Counted from the stretch's first letter, positions 52,760 to 62,616 are shown. The stretch is 64,000 nucleotides of DNA from Symbiodinium natans (GCA_905221605.1 CAJNDS010000216.1:125001-189000); one strand, 5' to 3'. Program-made: numbers and translations. The notes: generated from the letters alone by a model not told the origin.

Positions 52760-53311
52760 GTAGACCTTCTCGCGCGCGCAAGTCAAATAGCTCAGTGCTC
52801 TGAAGAGTTAGAGGTGGGGGGTTTACCTAAACCCCAAACCCCAAACCCCAAACCCCAAACCCGCAACCCTAGGCCCTTCACCCTCAAACTCCAATCGGGC
52901 TTATGGCTTCGGACGTAGGACTTGAGGTCCGAAGGCCACTGCGGGTGCACCAGGGGGCTTCGTCTTGACGCTGAGTAGGTCTATGCGTCTGGGAGACGTC
53001 TGGTCAGTTTTGCTGAAAGCTTCGCGTCCCTCGGGGCGACAGGCTTGTGGTCACCAACCTAAGTCAAGGTTTAGAGTTTATGTAAGAAATTGGAAGAAAT
53101 GCAGCCTTTTCAGTTGTGAGTACGCTGTGCCCTTGTGCGGCATCGAACGTCCTAAAGGTGTCCCGAAAAAAATAACAGCAGCCCGGGCGCCACCATTTCT
53201 AAACCCGAGACCCTGAACCCTAAACCCTAAATCCTAAACCCTAAACCCTAAACTCGGAGGAAGCCAGGCCGAATCTTTGGGTCCTCGGGTCCCGAGGCTC
53301 TTGAATTTCAG

Positions 53312-53349
53312 CTCTGCGTGCGCGCACCACCTCCGGGATTGCGGCGCCG
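53312..53349 (+). CDS. Candidate small exon
   Basis: After TTGAATTTCAG. In phase 2 it reads LRARTTSGIAAP to donor GTCACAG and fits its neighbours. A phase 0 frame to a later GC donor is also possible. Confidence 0.35.
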
Positions 53350-53456
53350 GTCACAGGCAGTCTGAAAATTTTTTTAGGGTTTAGGGTTTAGGGTTTAGGG
53401 TTTCGGGTTTAGGGTTTAGGGTTTAGGGTTTAGGGTTTAGAGGGCGGTCGAGGCAG

Positions 53457-53528
53457 AGTAACCTCGCCAGCGGCCGCCACATCTTCGCCACTGCAAATCG
53501 ACGATGCATGGGAAGAAGACTTCCATCA
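53457..53528 (+). CDS. Candidate exon, two open frames
   Basis: Between GTCGAGGCAG and the consensus donor GTGAGG. Phase 1 is acidic (VTSPAAATSSPLQIDDAWEE); phase 0 (SNLASGRHIFATANRRCMGR) fits the exon chain from 51,397. A TTTAGGG array lies just upstream. Confidence 0.42.
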
Positions 53529-53855
53529 GTGAGGCCATATGGGGTTTTACCAAGACAGGGGACCCCTAAAGTAGACCCCCAAATAGTAGGATCCCCTTAT
53601 AATAAGGACCTCAATAAGGTACCCCGGGAGCCTCCATATCTCCATGCCATGCAAGGCTCACAGTAGGGATTAGAGTTCGTGGAGCGACCATTTACATCCC
53701 AGACCCTAGCCCCCACACCAAAACAAGCATGAAGCAAAAGAAGCAAACATAAACCCTCGACCCTAACCCTAAACCCTAAACCCTAAACCCTAAAACCCTA
53801 AACCCTAAACCCTAAACCCTGAACCTCAACCGAACATTTGTCGACCCACCTCCAG

Positions 53856-53923
53856 CTTGAGCCATGCCGGGGCCGGAAGCCAGGGCGGTGCCCTGCCCAC
53901 TCTGCAACGAGAAGTTCTTCCCG
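53856..53923 (+). CDS. First exon of a C2HC zinc-finger gene, finger 1a
   Basis: Acceptor CCACCTCCAG, then an in-frame TGA followed by ATG at 53,864. MPGPEARAVPCPLCNEKFFP then reaches a GC donor (GCGCCC). Joined to 54,149 it gives CPLCNEKFFPASLPFHQKQC, a C-x2-C-x11-H-x3-C finger, the spacing of the zf-C2HC (ZC2HC1-type) family. The stop-then-ATG upstream suggests the gene or its coding part starts here, possibly with a trans-spliced leader (inference). Confidence 0.58.
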
Positions 53924-54148
53924 GCGCCCTGCCAGACGGGGGGCGGAGACGGGTTAGGGTTCAGGGTTCGGGGTTCAGAGGTTCAGTGTTTAGGGGTTTA
54001 GGGTTTATATGGTTTAGGGTTATAGGGTGTTGGGGTTTATACTGTAGGGTTTAGGGCTTAGGTCGGGCTTGGGTGCCTTGTTGTTGATTAAGGAACTTGG
54101 TTGTCTAGGCATTTCTAGGGTACGAGGAGACCGCCCCTTTGACATGAG

Positions 54149-54217
54149 GCATCCCTGCCTTTTCACCAGAAGCAGTGCGAGAAGCGGAGGGCAACCAGGC
54201 TGGCGAGGGACGATGAG
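54149..54217 (+). CDS. Zinc-finger gene exon 2, finger 1b
   Basis: After TTTGACATGAG, 23 codons in phase 0 (ASLPFHQKQCEKRRATRLAR then DDE) to a GC donor GCTTAGG. It supplies the His and last Cys of finger 1, and the x11 spacing produced by the join equals that of the other two fingers, which supports the splice. The basic helix after the finger is typical of such proteins. Confidence 0.58.
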
Positions 54218-54255
54218 GCTTAGGTTTGTTCAGGGCCGTCTGTGGTGCGCTTTGG

Positions 54256-54493
54256 GCTTAGGGTTTAGGGTTTAGGGTTTAGGGTTAGGGTTTAGGGTTT
54301 AGGGTTTAGGGTTTAGGGTTTAGGGTTTAGGGTTTAGGGTTTAGGGTTAGGTTTAGGGTTTAGGGTTTAGGGTTTAGGGTTTAGGGTTTAGGGTTTAGGG
54401 TTTAGGGTTTAGGGTTTAGGGTTTAGGGTTTAGGGTTTAGGGTTTAGGGTTTAGGGTTTAGGGTTTAGGGTTTAGGGTTTAGGGTTTAGGGTT
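54256..54493 (+). repeat. Longest TTTAGGG array (about 34 units)
   Basis: Nearly perfect tandem TTTAGGG with two GTTAGGG-type shortened units, starting about 40 bp after the donor of zinc-finger exon 2. Confidence 0.95.
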
Positions 54494-54726
54494 CCCTGAA
54501 CCCCCAAATTAAACCTAAGACCTGAACGTCAGCTGCCATTGTGCACTGGGAGTATCAAACACCCAAAAGAAACTGGCCAAGCGGGCACAAAGCTCCTAGA
54601 ACTCACAAGCCCTCCCAAGCCACGTACAGCTGTTCTGTAAGCTTGCGGGTTTTGGGTGTACGGCTGAGAGTGCTTAAGCCTAAACCCTAAACCCTAAACC
54701 CTAAACCCTAGATCCTAAACCCTCAG

Positions 54727-54785
54727 GAGTTCCTGGACTATTCGGATAGACCCAACCTCCGGAGCCAACGGTTTCTGCGAAGCCC
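54727..54785 (+). CDS. Zinc-finger gene, candidate exon 3
   Basis: After AAACCCTCAG, phase 0 (fits exon 2), 19 codons (EFLDYSDRPNLRSQRFLRS), two bases out at GTCGCC, which fits the phase of the next exon. The island continues open to about 54,815 in case the donor lies later. Confidence 0.45.
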
Positions 54786-54834
54786 GTCGCCCTTCGAAAC
54801 GAATATGGGTCGGAGGAAATACTAATAGTATTCC

Positions 54835-55028
54835 CTTATGGCCCCTATACAGTTTTGCTATAAAAGCCCCCAAAAACCCTGAAACCCTGAAACCCTGAAA
54901 CCCTGAAACCCTAAACCCTGAAACCCTGAAACCCTGAAACCCTAAACCCTAAACCCTAAACCCTAAAGCCTAAACCCTAAACCCAAATCATGCAGACCCT
55001 AGACCGAAGGCCCCTAATGTCCCGGAAG
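54835..55028 (+). repeat. CCCTGAAA and CCCTAAA arrays
   Basis: A block of CCCTGAAA units (54,880-54,945) passes into CCCTAAA. It forms the 3' part of the intron before the finger-2 exon. Confidence 0.85.
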
Positions 55029-55099
55029 GATCGTCAACTGCCCCTACTGCAAGACCGAAGTCTCGCAGCTGGACCTCCCGAAGCACATCCAGAGCCTGG
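55029..55099 (+). CDS. Zinc-finger gene exon, finger 2
   Basis: After TCCCGGAAG, phase 1, 23 codons with NCPYCKTEVSQLDLPKHIQS, C-x2-C-x11-H as in finger 1; one base out at GTAGGGTTTAGGG, so the donor is part of the repeat. The expected final Cys is not in this exon; where it comes from is unresolved. Confidence 0.58.
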
Positions 55100-55582
55100 G
55101 TAGGGTTTAGGGTTTAGGATTTAGGGTTTAGGGTTTAGGGTTTTGGGTTTTGGGTTTAGGGTTTAGGGTCTATGCTTTAGGGTTTAGGGTTTAGGGTTTA
55201 GAGTTTGGGGTTTTTGTGTTGGGTCTCGTACCAGGGTTATGGGCAGGCTCCATGCCCCCCAAAAAGCCGAAAAACTAGACAAGAGAAGACGCACAAGACT
55301 CCCGAACCCCGCTACCCTTCTTCCCTTCCTGTGGTTAGGATTTCGTACTCAAGCACCTTAAGGCACTTTTCCGGGGCTTAAGGGGTATAAGGAGGACCTC
55401 TAGAAGGGACTGTCCCTCTGTTCTCTACTCCACGCTGCCTCGCCTGTGTAACATAACCCTAAACCCCCAGAATACCCCTAGATACCCCAACACCCCCAGA
55501 ACCGAAACCTTCAGCCCGAAGCCCTAAACCCTCAGCTGTAGATCCTAAACCCTACGGAGCTCTGGCCTGCAATCTGCCTCAG

Positions 55583-55645
55583 GAACTGCCCAAAGTGCAA
55601 AAGCAGCAGCGGCAACCTGGCTAAGGGATGTGGACATTTCTCTAC
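55583..55645 (+). CDS. Candidate exon, Cys-rich
   Basis: After ATCTGCCTCAG, phase 1 reads NCPKCKSSSGNLAKGCGHFS and continues with another Cys. The phase does not match the end of the finger-2 exon directly, so an intervening exon or another border is needed. The donor is uncertain. Confidence 0.38.
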
Positions 55646-55892
55646 TTCCTGTCCCCTTTTGGGCTTAGGGTTGAGGATATTCAGGCCAAAAAACGACCAG
55701 TAAGTCACAATCCCCTAAGCCACCCTAACGCCCAAACCCCCCAAGCCCGCAGCCACCCTAAACCCCAACCATCAAACCCTAAAGCCTACAAACCTAAACC
55801 CCATGCCCTACAAACCTAAACCCTACACCCAAAACCCTAAACCCTAAACCCTAAACCCCTAAACCCCTAAACCCCTAAACCCCTAAACCCCC

Positions 55893-55995
55893 ATTGAAGG
55901 TGGCGGCGGCGGAGGAGGCCGCGGCGGCGACTCCGCTGGGCCTGGCCCAGGAGGCTCTGGGGGCGCTCGAAGGCTCCGCCGACTTGTTGAGATAA
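55893..55995 (+). CDS. Candidate exon, Ala/Gly-rich, frame unclear
   Basis: The GC-rich island after CCATTGAAG is open as VAAAEEAAAATPLGLAQEAL and onward, and also in a Gly-rich frame. CCCTAAA/CCCCTAAA lies upstream and TTTAGGG downstream. No clean donor is seen. Confidence 0.33.
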
Positions 55996-55999
55996 TTTA

Positions 56000-56503
56000 G
56001 GGTTTAGGGTTTAGGGTTGTGGGTTGTAGGGTTTAGGTTTGCATACAGGGTTTGTCATGGGTGCCTCTTTGTGGGTGGTTGAACCCTCAACCCGAAAATC
56101 CTAACATCCTAAACCCTGAACATGCCGGGGCTTCTGGCTGCAAAATCACAAACCCTACGCCCTAAAGCCTGCATTCTTTGGGGGTTGGGGTTGGGGGGGT
56201 GCGGGGTTTCGGTGTCGGGTGGCGGGGGGGGGGGGGGGTCAGGGGTTCAGGGGTTCAGGTTTTAGGGTTTAGGGGGCGGAGACCCTGGGACCCTGATCTC
56301 CGAAACCCAGAAGAGGGAGTCGAATTATACAGAATGACCACGTGTTCATCACCATTGCACTATCTAACCTTTTGAGGAGAACTTTTTCGGGCGCGTTCCT
56401 TAACCAAGTCCTCGTTGGAGCTGGGTTGGTCTTTGGAGATGTTGTTTAGTGCCTCTTCGGAACCCTAAACCCGAAACCCTAAACCCTAAACCCTGAACCC
56501 CAG
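56000..56503. other. Intron-like spacer
   Basis: TTTAGGG tracts, G run at 56,226-56,238 and a stretch 56,300-56,450 open in one hydrophobic frame without splice borders, then CCCTAAA to the next acceptor. Confidence 0.5.
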
Positions 56504-56575
56504 GCCTTCCCACGAGCCACGCGCGGCCAGCGGCCCAACGCAGTTTGCATCTCGTCTCGACAACATCCTGTCTGG
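56504..56575 (+). CDS. Candidate exon, unknown protein
   Basis: After GAACCCCAG, phase 1, 23 codons (PSHEPRAASGPTQFASRLDN then ILS), two bases out at GTGTAG. CCCTAAA directly upstream, TTTAGGG downstream. A phase 0 frame is also open. Confidence 0.44.
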
Positions 56576-56646
56576 GTGTAGTGTTTAGGGTCAAGGTTCA
56601 GGGTTAGGGTTCAGGGTTTAGGGTTTAGGGTTTAGGATTTAGGGTT

Positions 56647-56742
56647 GGGATGTTCCCCCTTATACTAACAGTCCTCAATAGGGATTGAAATAGGGGGTAC
56701 TAGAATCCCTGTTAAGGATTCTTAGTACAAGGAGAACATCCG
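56647..56742. repeat. Foldback element family 1, copy e
   Basis: GGGATGTTCCCCCTTATACT at the left versus AGTACAAGGAGAACATCCG at the right, with inner arms AACAGTCCTCAATAGGGATT and CCCTGTTAAGGATTCTTAG. Confidence 0.75.
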
Positions 56743-56888
56743 AGTGTTTGGGGTTTGCGGCGATTTTGGTTTAGGGTTTGGGGTTCGGGGGTTTGGGGGG
56801 GGGGGGGGTTAGAGTTTAGGTTTTTTGGAACCCTAGTACCCTGATACCCTCATACCCTCATACCCAGATACCCTAAACCCCCATACAG

Positions 56889-56944
56889 GAACAGCTGTAC
56901 AGCGCCCAGTTTGGGCTTTCGCCTTCGACCAGATCATGGGCCCC
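56889..56944 (+). CDS. Candidate exon, unknown protein
   Basis: After CCCATACAG the island reads EQLYSAQFGLSPSTRSWAP in phase 0. The donor is unclear. A phase 1 frame is also open. Confidence 0.37.
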
Positions 56945-57115
56945 CTAAGCCCTACGCCATAAGCCCTAAGCCCGAAACTCTGATTTCAACTAGACCATGA
57001 TCTTGCTTGAGTCCCATGCTCCCATGCTCCAAGCTTTTCTCCTGGCACGCTACCAAAGCCCTGAACTTCAATCCCTAAATCCCCCTGAACCTTCCACCCC
57101 CCAGCTCCCCAGCTT

Positions 57116-57209
57116 GGGCTGTTCCCCCTTATTCTAACAGTCCTTAATAGGGAGCCTCGTAGGGGTTCGACAATGCCTATTACGGACTGTTAGTATAAGG
57201 GAACATCCC
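57116..57209. repeat. Foldback element family 1, copy f
   Basis: GGGCTGTTCCCCCTTATTCT and TAGTATAAGGGAACATCCC are inverted arms; inner AACAGTCCTTAATAGG pairs with CCTATTACGGACTGT. Confidence 0.75.
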
Positions 57210-57322
57210 AATCCCCAGCTCCCAAAGGACAAGAACATACGGTGGTGTAGGGCGTAGGGTTTAGGGTTCAGGGTTCAGGGTTTAGGGTTTAGGGTTAGAG
57301 CTTAGGGCAACCAAACGAATAA

Positions 57323-57464
57323 ATTATAGGGTTCTTAAGGGGGGGTTCATGGGGGGGGGGTAGGTATCCAGGGAACCTTAGAGAAGCTTGGGGAGCCTTA
57401 GGGCGTAGTGGGGAGCCTTGGGTTACACGCCCCCCTTGAATCCCCTTCCCTTAAGAGCCGTATA
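57323..57464. repeat. Foldback element family 3, copy c
   Basis: The left arm TATAGGGTTCTTAAGGGGGG and right arm CCCTTCCCTTAAGAGCCGTA are inverted; the centre has GGGAACCTTAGAGAAGCTTG and GGGAGCCTTAGGG as in the other copies. Confidence 0.62.
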
Positions 57465-57642
57465 GCTCCTGAACTGCACATAAAGTCCCGCCAAAGTCTC
57501 CCGATCCCCTCCCAAAAAAGCCCTCAAACAACACGCGAAGTTCGGAGTTTCACTAAACCCTGAGATTTCCACCTTCAATCCCTCACCCCAAACCCCAAAC
57601 CTAAATCCTAAACCCCAAACCATAAACCCTAATCGATTTCAG

Positions 57643-57691
57643 GAGCCAGAACGCCTGGACGATGGACGCGCCCTGGATCCACGCAGCATGC
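57643..57691 (+). CDS. Zinc-finger gene, candidate exon before finger 3
   Basis: After AATCGATTTCAG, phase 0, 16 codons (EPERLDDGRALDPRSM), one base out at GC donor GCTAGGG. It joins in phase to 57,904 with an Arg codon at the junction. Confidence 0.48.
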
Positions 57692-57903
57692 GCTAGGGCT
57701 TTCGGATTCAGGGCCAGGCTTTAGGGTGTAGTGGGAGGTTGCAGATTATCATTTCTTGTAACGGACTCGATCCTGTGGAAGTCTCTCCCGAAACCCGAAA
57801 CCCTAAACAAAAAGCGGCACACGAAGCCCCTAAGGCCCAAAAGAGAGCATTTAAAGATAGGGTCGTGCACTCCCCACTTATCCTAAACTCTAAGCTGCCC
57901 CAG

Positions 57904-57981
57904 GCATGCGATGCGTCTACTGCGGCCGCTTCTTCAGCGATGAGCGGATCGAGAAGCACCAGGACGGACACACATGTCGAG
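57904..57981 (+). CDS. Zinc-finger gene exon, finger 3
   Basis: After CTGCCCCAG, phase 2, MRCVYCGRFFSDERIEKHQD then GHTCRG. C-x2-C-x11-H again, and CGRFFSDERIEKH closely resembles the CGRxFxxDRIxKH core of zf-C2HC proteins. The last Cys is at H+6 rather than H+4. The 3' border is uncertain (near 57,981). Confidence 0.6.
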
Positions 57982-58167
57982 GAGTGTCGACCGGCAGGGG
58001 GCCGGCCGGACTTAGGGGTTTCTTTTCAGGTTTCGTGACCCTAAATCCCAATGCCTAAATTCCAAACCCTAAAACCCAAACCCTAAACCTAAACCCTTTG
58101 TTCACAAACTGGCTTTGTCAAGTGTAGGGGGCCAAAGGCTCCGACAACCCTCTAGGCCCCTAAGCAG

Positions 58168-58208
58168 CCCGGCGCCCCTGTTCAAGAAGACTCAGTTCGG
58201 GTCTTCTG
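58168..58208 (+). CDS. Candidate exon after finger 3
   Basis: After CCTAAGCAG, 41 bp to GTGTAGGTC. Phase 1 reads PAPLFKKTQFGSS; other frames are open. It may belong to the zinc-finger gene. Confidence 0.38.
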
Positions 58209-58239
58209 GTGTAGGTCAACAGGTGGACCGGGTTGAGCG

Positions 58240-58545
58240 TTGAGGGCTTCGGGTTTAGGGTCTAGGGTTTGGGGTTCGGGGTTTAGGGTTTAGGGTTTTT
58301 GGGACTAAGGGTGGTTTAGGGGTTCAGGGTTGAAGGCACCAGGTACCAGGGATGCTGGCAAAACAACCCTAAACCTTACAGCTTGAACCTTTAGGGTTTA
58401 GGGTTTAGGGCCCTCAAACCCTAAACCCCTAAACCCCTAAACCCCTAAGTGGCATGGACCTTTAGGGTCTATTTGGCACGCCCCTTTGTTTACTATTTAC
58501 AAAACTTCTTGAAAGTAGTAGTGGTAGTAGTAGTAGGAGTAGTAG

Positions 58546-58578
<33 letters not shown>

Positions 58579-58640
58579 CAGTAAATGTAGATCCAGCCGG
58601 CCAACAGCCAGACTTAGGCAAGCACCCTCGCTTCGTGTTT
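58240..58640. other. Last telomere-like tracts and (GTA)n microsatellite
   Basis: TTTAGGG and CCCCTAAA tracts at 58,250-58,450 are the last in the window. GACCTTTAGGGTCTATTTGG at 58,456 repeats a segment at 8,265. (GTA)n fills 58,514-58,579. Confidence 0.75.
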
Positions 58641-59318
58641 CCTGTGACTTGGTAGGGGCCAGAGGTTTGTCGTATGTCCCCTCCCTTCGTCCCTTCGTGT
58701 TGTAAGGGTTTTGTAAGGGCTTTGGAGGTTTGTGTGCTTCCCCTTTCTCGTTCTTATAGGTTTTGGGGGAGCATCAAAATGATTAACATATATGATGTGT
58801 TTCCGTGCTCGTATTATGAGGGCTAGTGCCTGCCCTAGAGGTTTGTCGTATGTCCCCCCGCTTCGTGTTCCTGTGATTTGGTAGGGGGCTAAAGGTTTGT
58901 CGTGTGTCCCCTCCCTTCGTCCCTTCGTGTTGTAAGGGTTTTGGGAGGGTCCTGGAGGTTTGTCGTATGTCCCCTTTGTTCGTGCTTGTAGGGTCTGGGG
59001 AGTGTGTAGATGATAATCACATATCATGTGCTTCCGTGCTCGTATTATGAGGGGCTAGTGATTGGCCTGGAGGTTTGTCAGATGACGCCCCCGCTTCGTG
59101 ATCCTGTGATTTGGTAGGGGCCTAAAGGTTTGTAGTGCGTCGCCTCCCTTCATTCCTTCCTATTGTAAGGGTTCTGTGAGGGCCCTGGAGGTTTGTCGTA
59201 TGTCCCCTTTCTTCTTGCTTGTAGGGTTTGGGGAGCATCTAGATGATAGAGGTTTGTCGTATGTCGTCTCCCTTCGTCCCTTCGTGTTGTAAGGGTTTTG
59301 TGAGGGCCCTGAAGGTCT
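58641..59318 (-). repeat. Modular satellite, reverse orientation
   Basis: Units read GGTTTGTCGTATGTCCC on the plus strand, the reverse complement of the motif to the right. Submodules carry CCTTCGTGTTGTAAGGG, CTTCGTG(T/A)TCCTGTGA and CCGTGCTCGTATTATGAGG. Confidence 0.9.
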
Positions 59319-61590
59319 GGGGCAGTTACTAGCGCCTCATAGTACGAGCACGGAAGCAAATGATAATGACAATCATCTAGACGCTGCCCAAATCCTACAA
59401 GCACGAAGAAAGGGGACATACGGCAAATTTGCAGGGCCCTCACAAAACCCTTACAACAAGAAGGGTCGAAGGAAGGGCACATACGACAAACCTCTAGGAC
59501 CCTCACGAAACCCTTACAACACGAAGGGACGAAGGGATTGTATCTAATTTCGTATATGGTAAAATGACATACGACAAATCTCCAGGACCCTAGCAAATCA
59601 CATGAACACGAAGCAGGGAGACATAAAACAAACCTCTAGGGCAGTCACTAGCCCCTCATAATACGAGCACGGAAGCAAATCATATATGATAATCATCTAG
59701 ACGCTCCCCACGCCCTACAAGCACGAAGAAAGGAGACATACGATAAATCTTCCAGGTCCAACAAAACCCTTGCAACTCAAAGGGACGAAGGGAGGGGGCA
59801 CACGACAAACCTCTTTAGGCCCCTACCACATCGCAGGAACAGAAAGCGGCGGGACATACGACAAACCTCTATGACAAACACCAGCCCCTCATAATACGAG
59901 CACAGAAGCAAATGATATATGACAGTTTTCTAGAAGATCCCCAAGCCCTCTAAGAAGAAAGAAAGGTGACATACGACAAACCTTCCCCCAACAAAGCAAT
60001 TTCAACACGAAGGGACGAAAGGAGGGGACATTCGACAAATCTCTGGCCCCTACCAAATCTCAGGAACACGAAGCGTGGGGACATACGACAAATCTCCAAG
60101 GGCCCTCAGAAAAATTTTATCAGCCTTACAACACGAAGGGACGAAGGCAGGGGACATACGACAAACCTGTAGGCCCCTACTACATCACAGGAAAAAGGAA
60201 GCGGGGGAGGGGGCATACGACAAACCCCTAGGGCAGTCACTAGCCCCTCACAATACGAGCACGGAATCAAATTATATGTCAGTCGTCTAGACGCTCCCCA
60301 AACCCTACAAGTGAGAAGAAAGGGGACACACGGCAATTTTGCAGGGCTCTCACAAAACCCTTGCAACACGAAAGGACGAAGCGAGGGAACGTATGACAAA
60401 CCTCTAAGCCCCTACCAAATCACAGGACCAAGGAAACGGGGGGGACAAATGACAAACCTCTAGGACAGCCACTAGCCCCTCATAGTTTGAGCACGGAAGC
60501 AAATCATATATGACGATCATCTAGACTCTAGACGCTCCCCCAAACCCTACAAGCTCGAAGAAAGTGGATATACGACTAGCCTCCAGGGCCCTCACAAAAC
60601 CCTTACCACCCATACAACGCGAAGGGACGAAGGAAGGGGACATACGACAAACCTCTAGGGCAGTCAGTAACCCCACATAGTACGAGCACGGAAGCAAATG
60701 ATGTATGGTAATCATCTCGACGCTCCTCAAACTCTCCAAGCACGAAGAAAGGGGACACACGACAAACCTTCAAGGCCCAACAAAACCCCTACAACACGAA
60801 GGGGCGAAAGGAGGGGACATACGACAAAGCTCTAAGCCCCTACCAAATCTCAGGAACAGGAATCGGGGGGACATACGACAAACCTCTAGGGCAATCACTA
60901 GCCCCTCACAATACGAGCACGGAATCAAATTATATGTCAGTCGTCTAGACGCTCCCCAAACCCTACAAGTGAGAAGAAAGGGGACACACGGCAAATTTGC
61001 AGGGCTCTCACAAAACCCTTGCAACACGAAAGGACGAAGCGAGGGAACGTATGACAAACCTCTAAGCCCCTACCAAATCACAGGACCAAGGAAACGGGGG
61101 GGACAAATGACAAACCTCTAGGACAGCCACTAGCCCCTCATAGTTTGAGCACGGAAGCAAATCATATATGACGATCATCTAGACTCTAGACGCTCCCCCC
61201 AAACCCTACAAGCTCGAAGAAAGTGGATATAGGACTAGCCTCCAGGGCCCTCACAAAACCCTTACCACCCATACAACGCGAAGGGACGAAGGAAGGGGAC
61301 ATATGACAAACCTCTAGGGCAGTCAGTAACCCCACATAGTACGAGCACGGAAGCAAATGATGTATGGTAATCATCTCGACACTCCTCAATTCTCCAAGCT
61401 CGAAGAAAGGGGACACACGACAAGCCTTCAAGGCCCAACAAAACCCCTACAACACGAAGGGGCGAAAGGAGGGGACATACGACAAAGCTCTAGGCCCCTA
61501 CCAAATCTCAGGAACAAGAATCGGGAGGACATACGACAAACCTCTAGGGCAATCACTAGCCCCTCACAATACGAGCACGGAATCGAATTA
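59319..61590 (+). repeat. Modular satellite, direct orientation, with 658 bp duplications
   Basis: Three submodules of about 55-120 bp, each ending in a GAAG...GGGGACATACGACAAACC-type block, are tandemly arranged into units of about 235-330 bp. The segment starting at 60,241 recurs at 60,899 and again at 61,557 (offset 658 bp), almost identical, giving a higher-order repeat. ORFs through it change frame repeatedly, so it is not regarded as coding. Confidence 0.9.
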
Positions 61591-61836
61591 AATATATATA
61601 TATGCTACCCCCCCCCCCAGCGACCTACCCTTTTTCGGCCTTTTTAGGCCTTTTTAACAAAATATAACAAAGAAGGCCCAAAAGTCGCGTAGTTAATCAC
61701 CGGGTATTGAAGGACAGTTACTGGGACACCCACCTCACAGACCCCGATAAGCCAGCATTGGAAGAATCTACATTTTGAATCTGAAGCGGACAATGCTGTC
61801 TTTAGATGTTTAGATTTGTGGCTTTCTATGCAAATT

Positions 61837-62616
61837 GTGCGTTTAAAGGGCAATTAATGTTTTGTTGAGCAACTAATTTATTTATACAAGTGTGTTTGTA
61901 CGAGGCAAAGTATTAATCAAATAGTGAAACATTTTTCTTGGTTTGCGAATTTAACTACTAGAGAAATTGTTAAGCAAAGAGCCCAAGTTGACTCAAGTGA
62001 AGACTATTTAAAGGAGCATACTCAACCAAGATACGAAATAGACACCATTCTCAGCCAAAATATGGCAAAGTGTGCGTTTAAAGTGCAAATAATGCTTTGT
62101 TGAGCAACTACTGTATTTATACAATTGTGTTTGTACTAGGCAAAGTATGCTCTCTGAAAAGTCCACTGAAATACCTTATGTTTACATATTCATGAATCGT
62201 TTTTACTTTTGAAATAATCATTTTATGCGAATTTAGCTACTCGAGCAATTATTAAGCAAATAGCCCAATTTGACTCAAGTGAATACCATTTAAAGGACCA
62301 TACTCAACCAAAATACGAAAGAAGCACCATATTCAACAAAAAATATGGCAAAGTGTGGTTTAAAGGGCAAATAGTGCTTTGTTGAGCAACTCATGCATTG
62401 AACCAGTTGTGTTTATACCAGGCAAAGTATTATTGAAATACTATCTGCAAAGTCAAATGAAACACCTTATGTTTACATATTCATGAAACAATCCTTTTTT
62501 TGAAGTATTCATTCTATGCGAATTTAACTACTAGAGGAATTCTTAAGCAAATAGCCCAATTTGACCCAAGTGAATACTATTTAAAGGACCATACTCAACC
62601 CAATACGAAATAAACA
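61837..62616. repeat. Three AT-rich tandem copies inside the TIR element
   Basis: Copies start near 61,837, 62,072 and 62,355 with GTTTAAAGKGCAA-like sequence, and share GTTGAGCAACT, AGGCAAAGTAT, TGCGAATTTA and TTTAAAGGACCATACTCAAC. The first copy lacks about 50 bp. Confidence 0.85.

Noticed and set aside
53840-53864. Trans-spliced leader acceptor upstream of the zinc-finger ATG
   Set aside because: Only an AG and a short leader are visible; no spliced-leader sequence was recognised in the window, so it is not listed as a feature.
1-58250. Chromosome-end telomere
   Set aside because: The TTTAGGG/CCCTAAA tracts occur in both orientations, are short, interrupted and internal over 58 kb, so they are interstitial.
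59335-61590. CRISPR-like array
   Set aside because: Repeat spacing is uneven, the intervening segments are themselves repeated, and the context is eukaryotic.
58614-61647. Series of ORFs with repeated GTYDKP or GDIRQ peptides
   Set aside because: They come from the satellite, occur on both strands and in several frames, and break often; a coding repeat is not supported.
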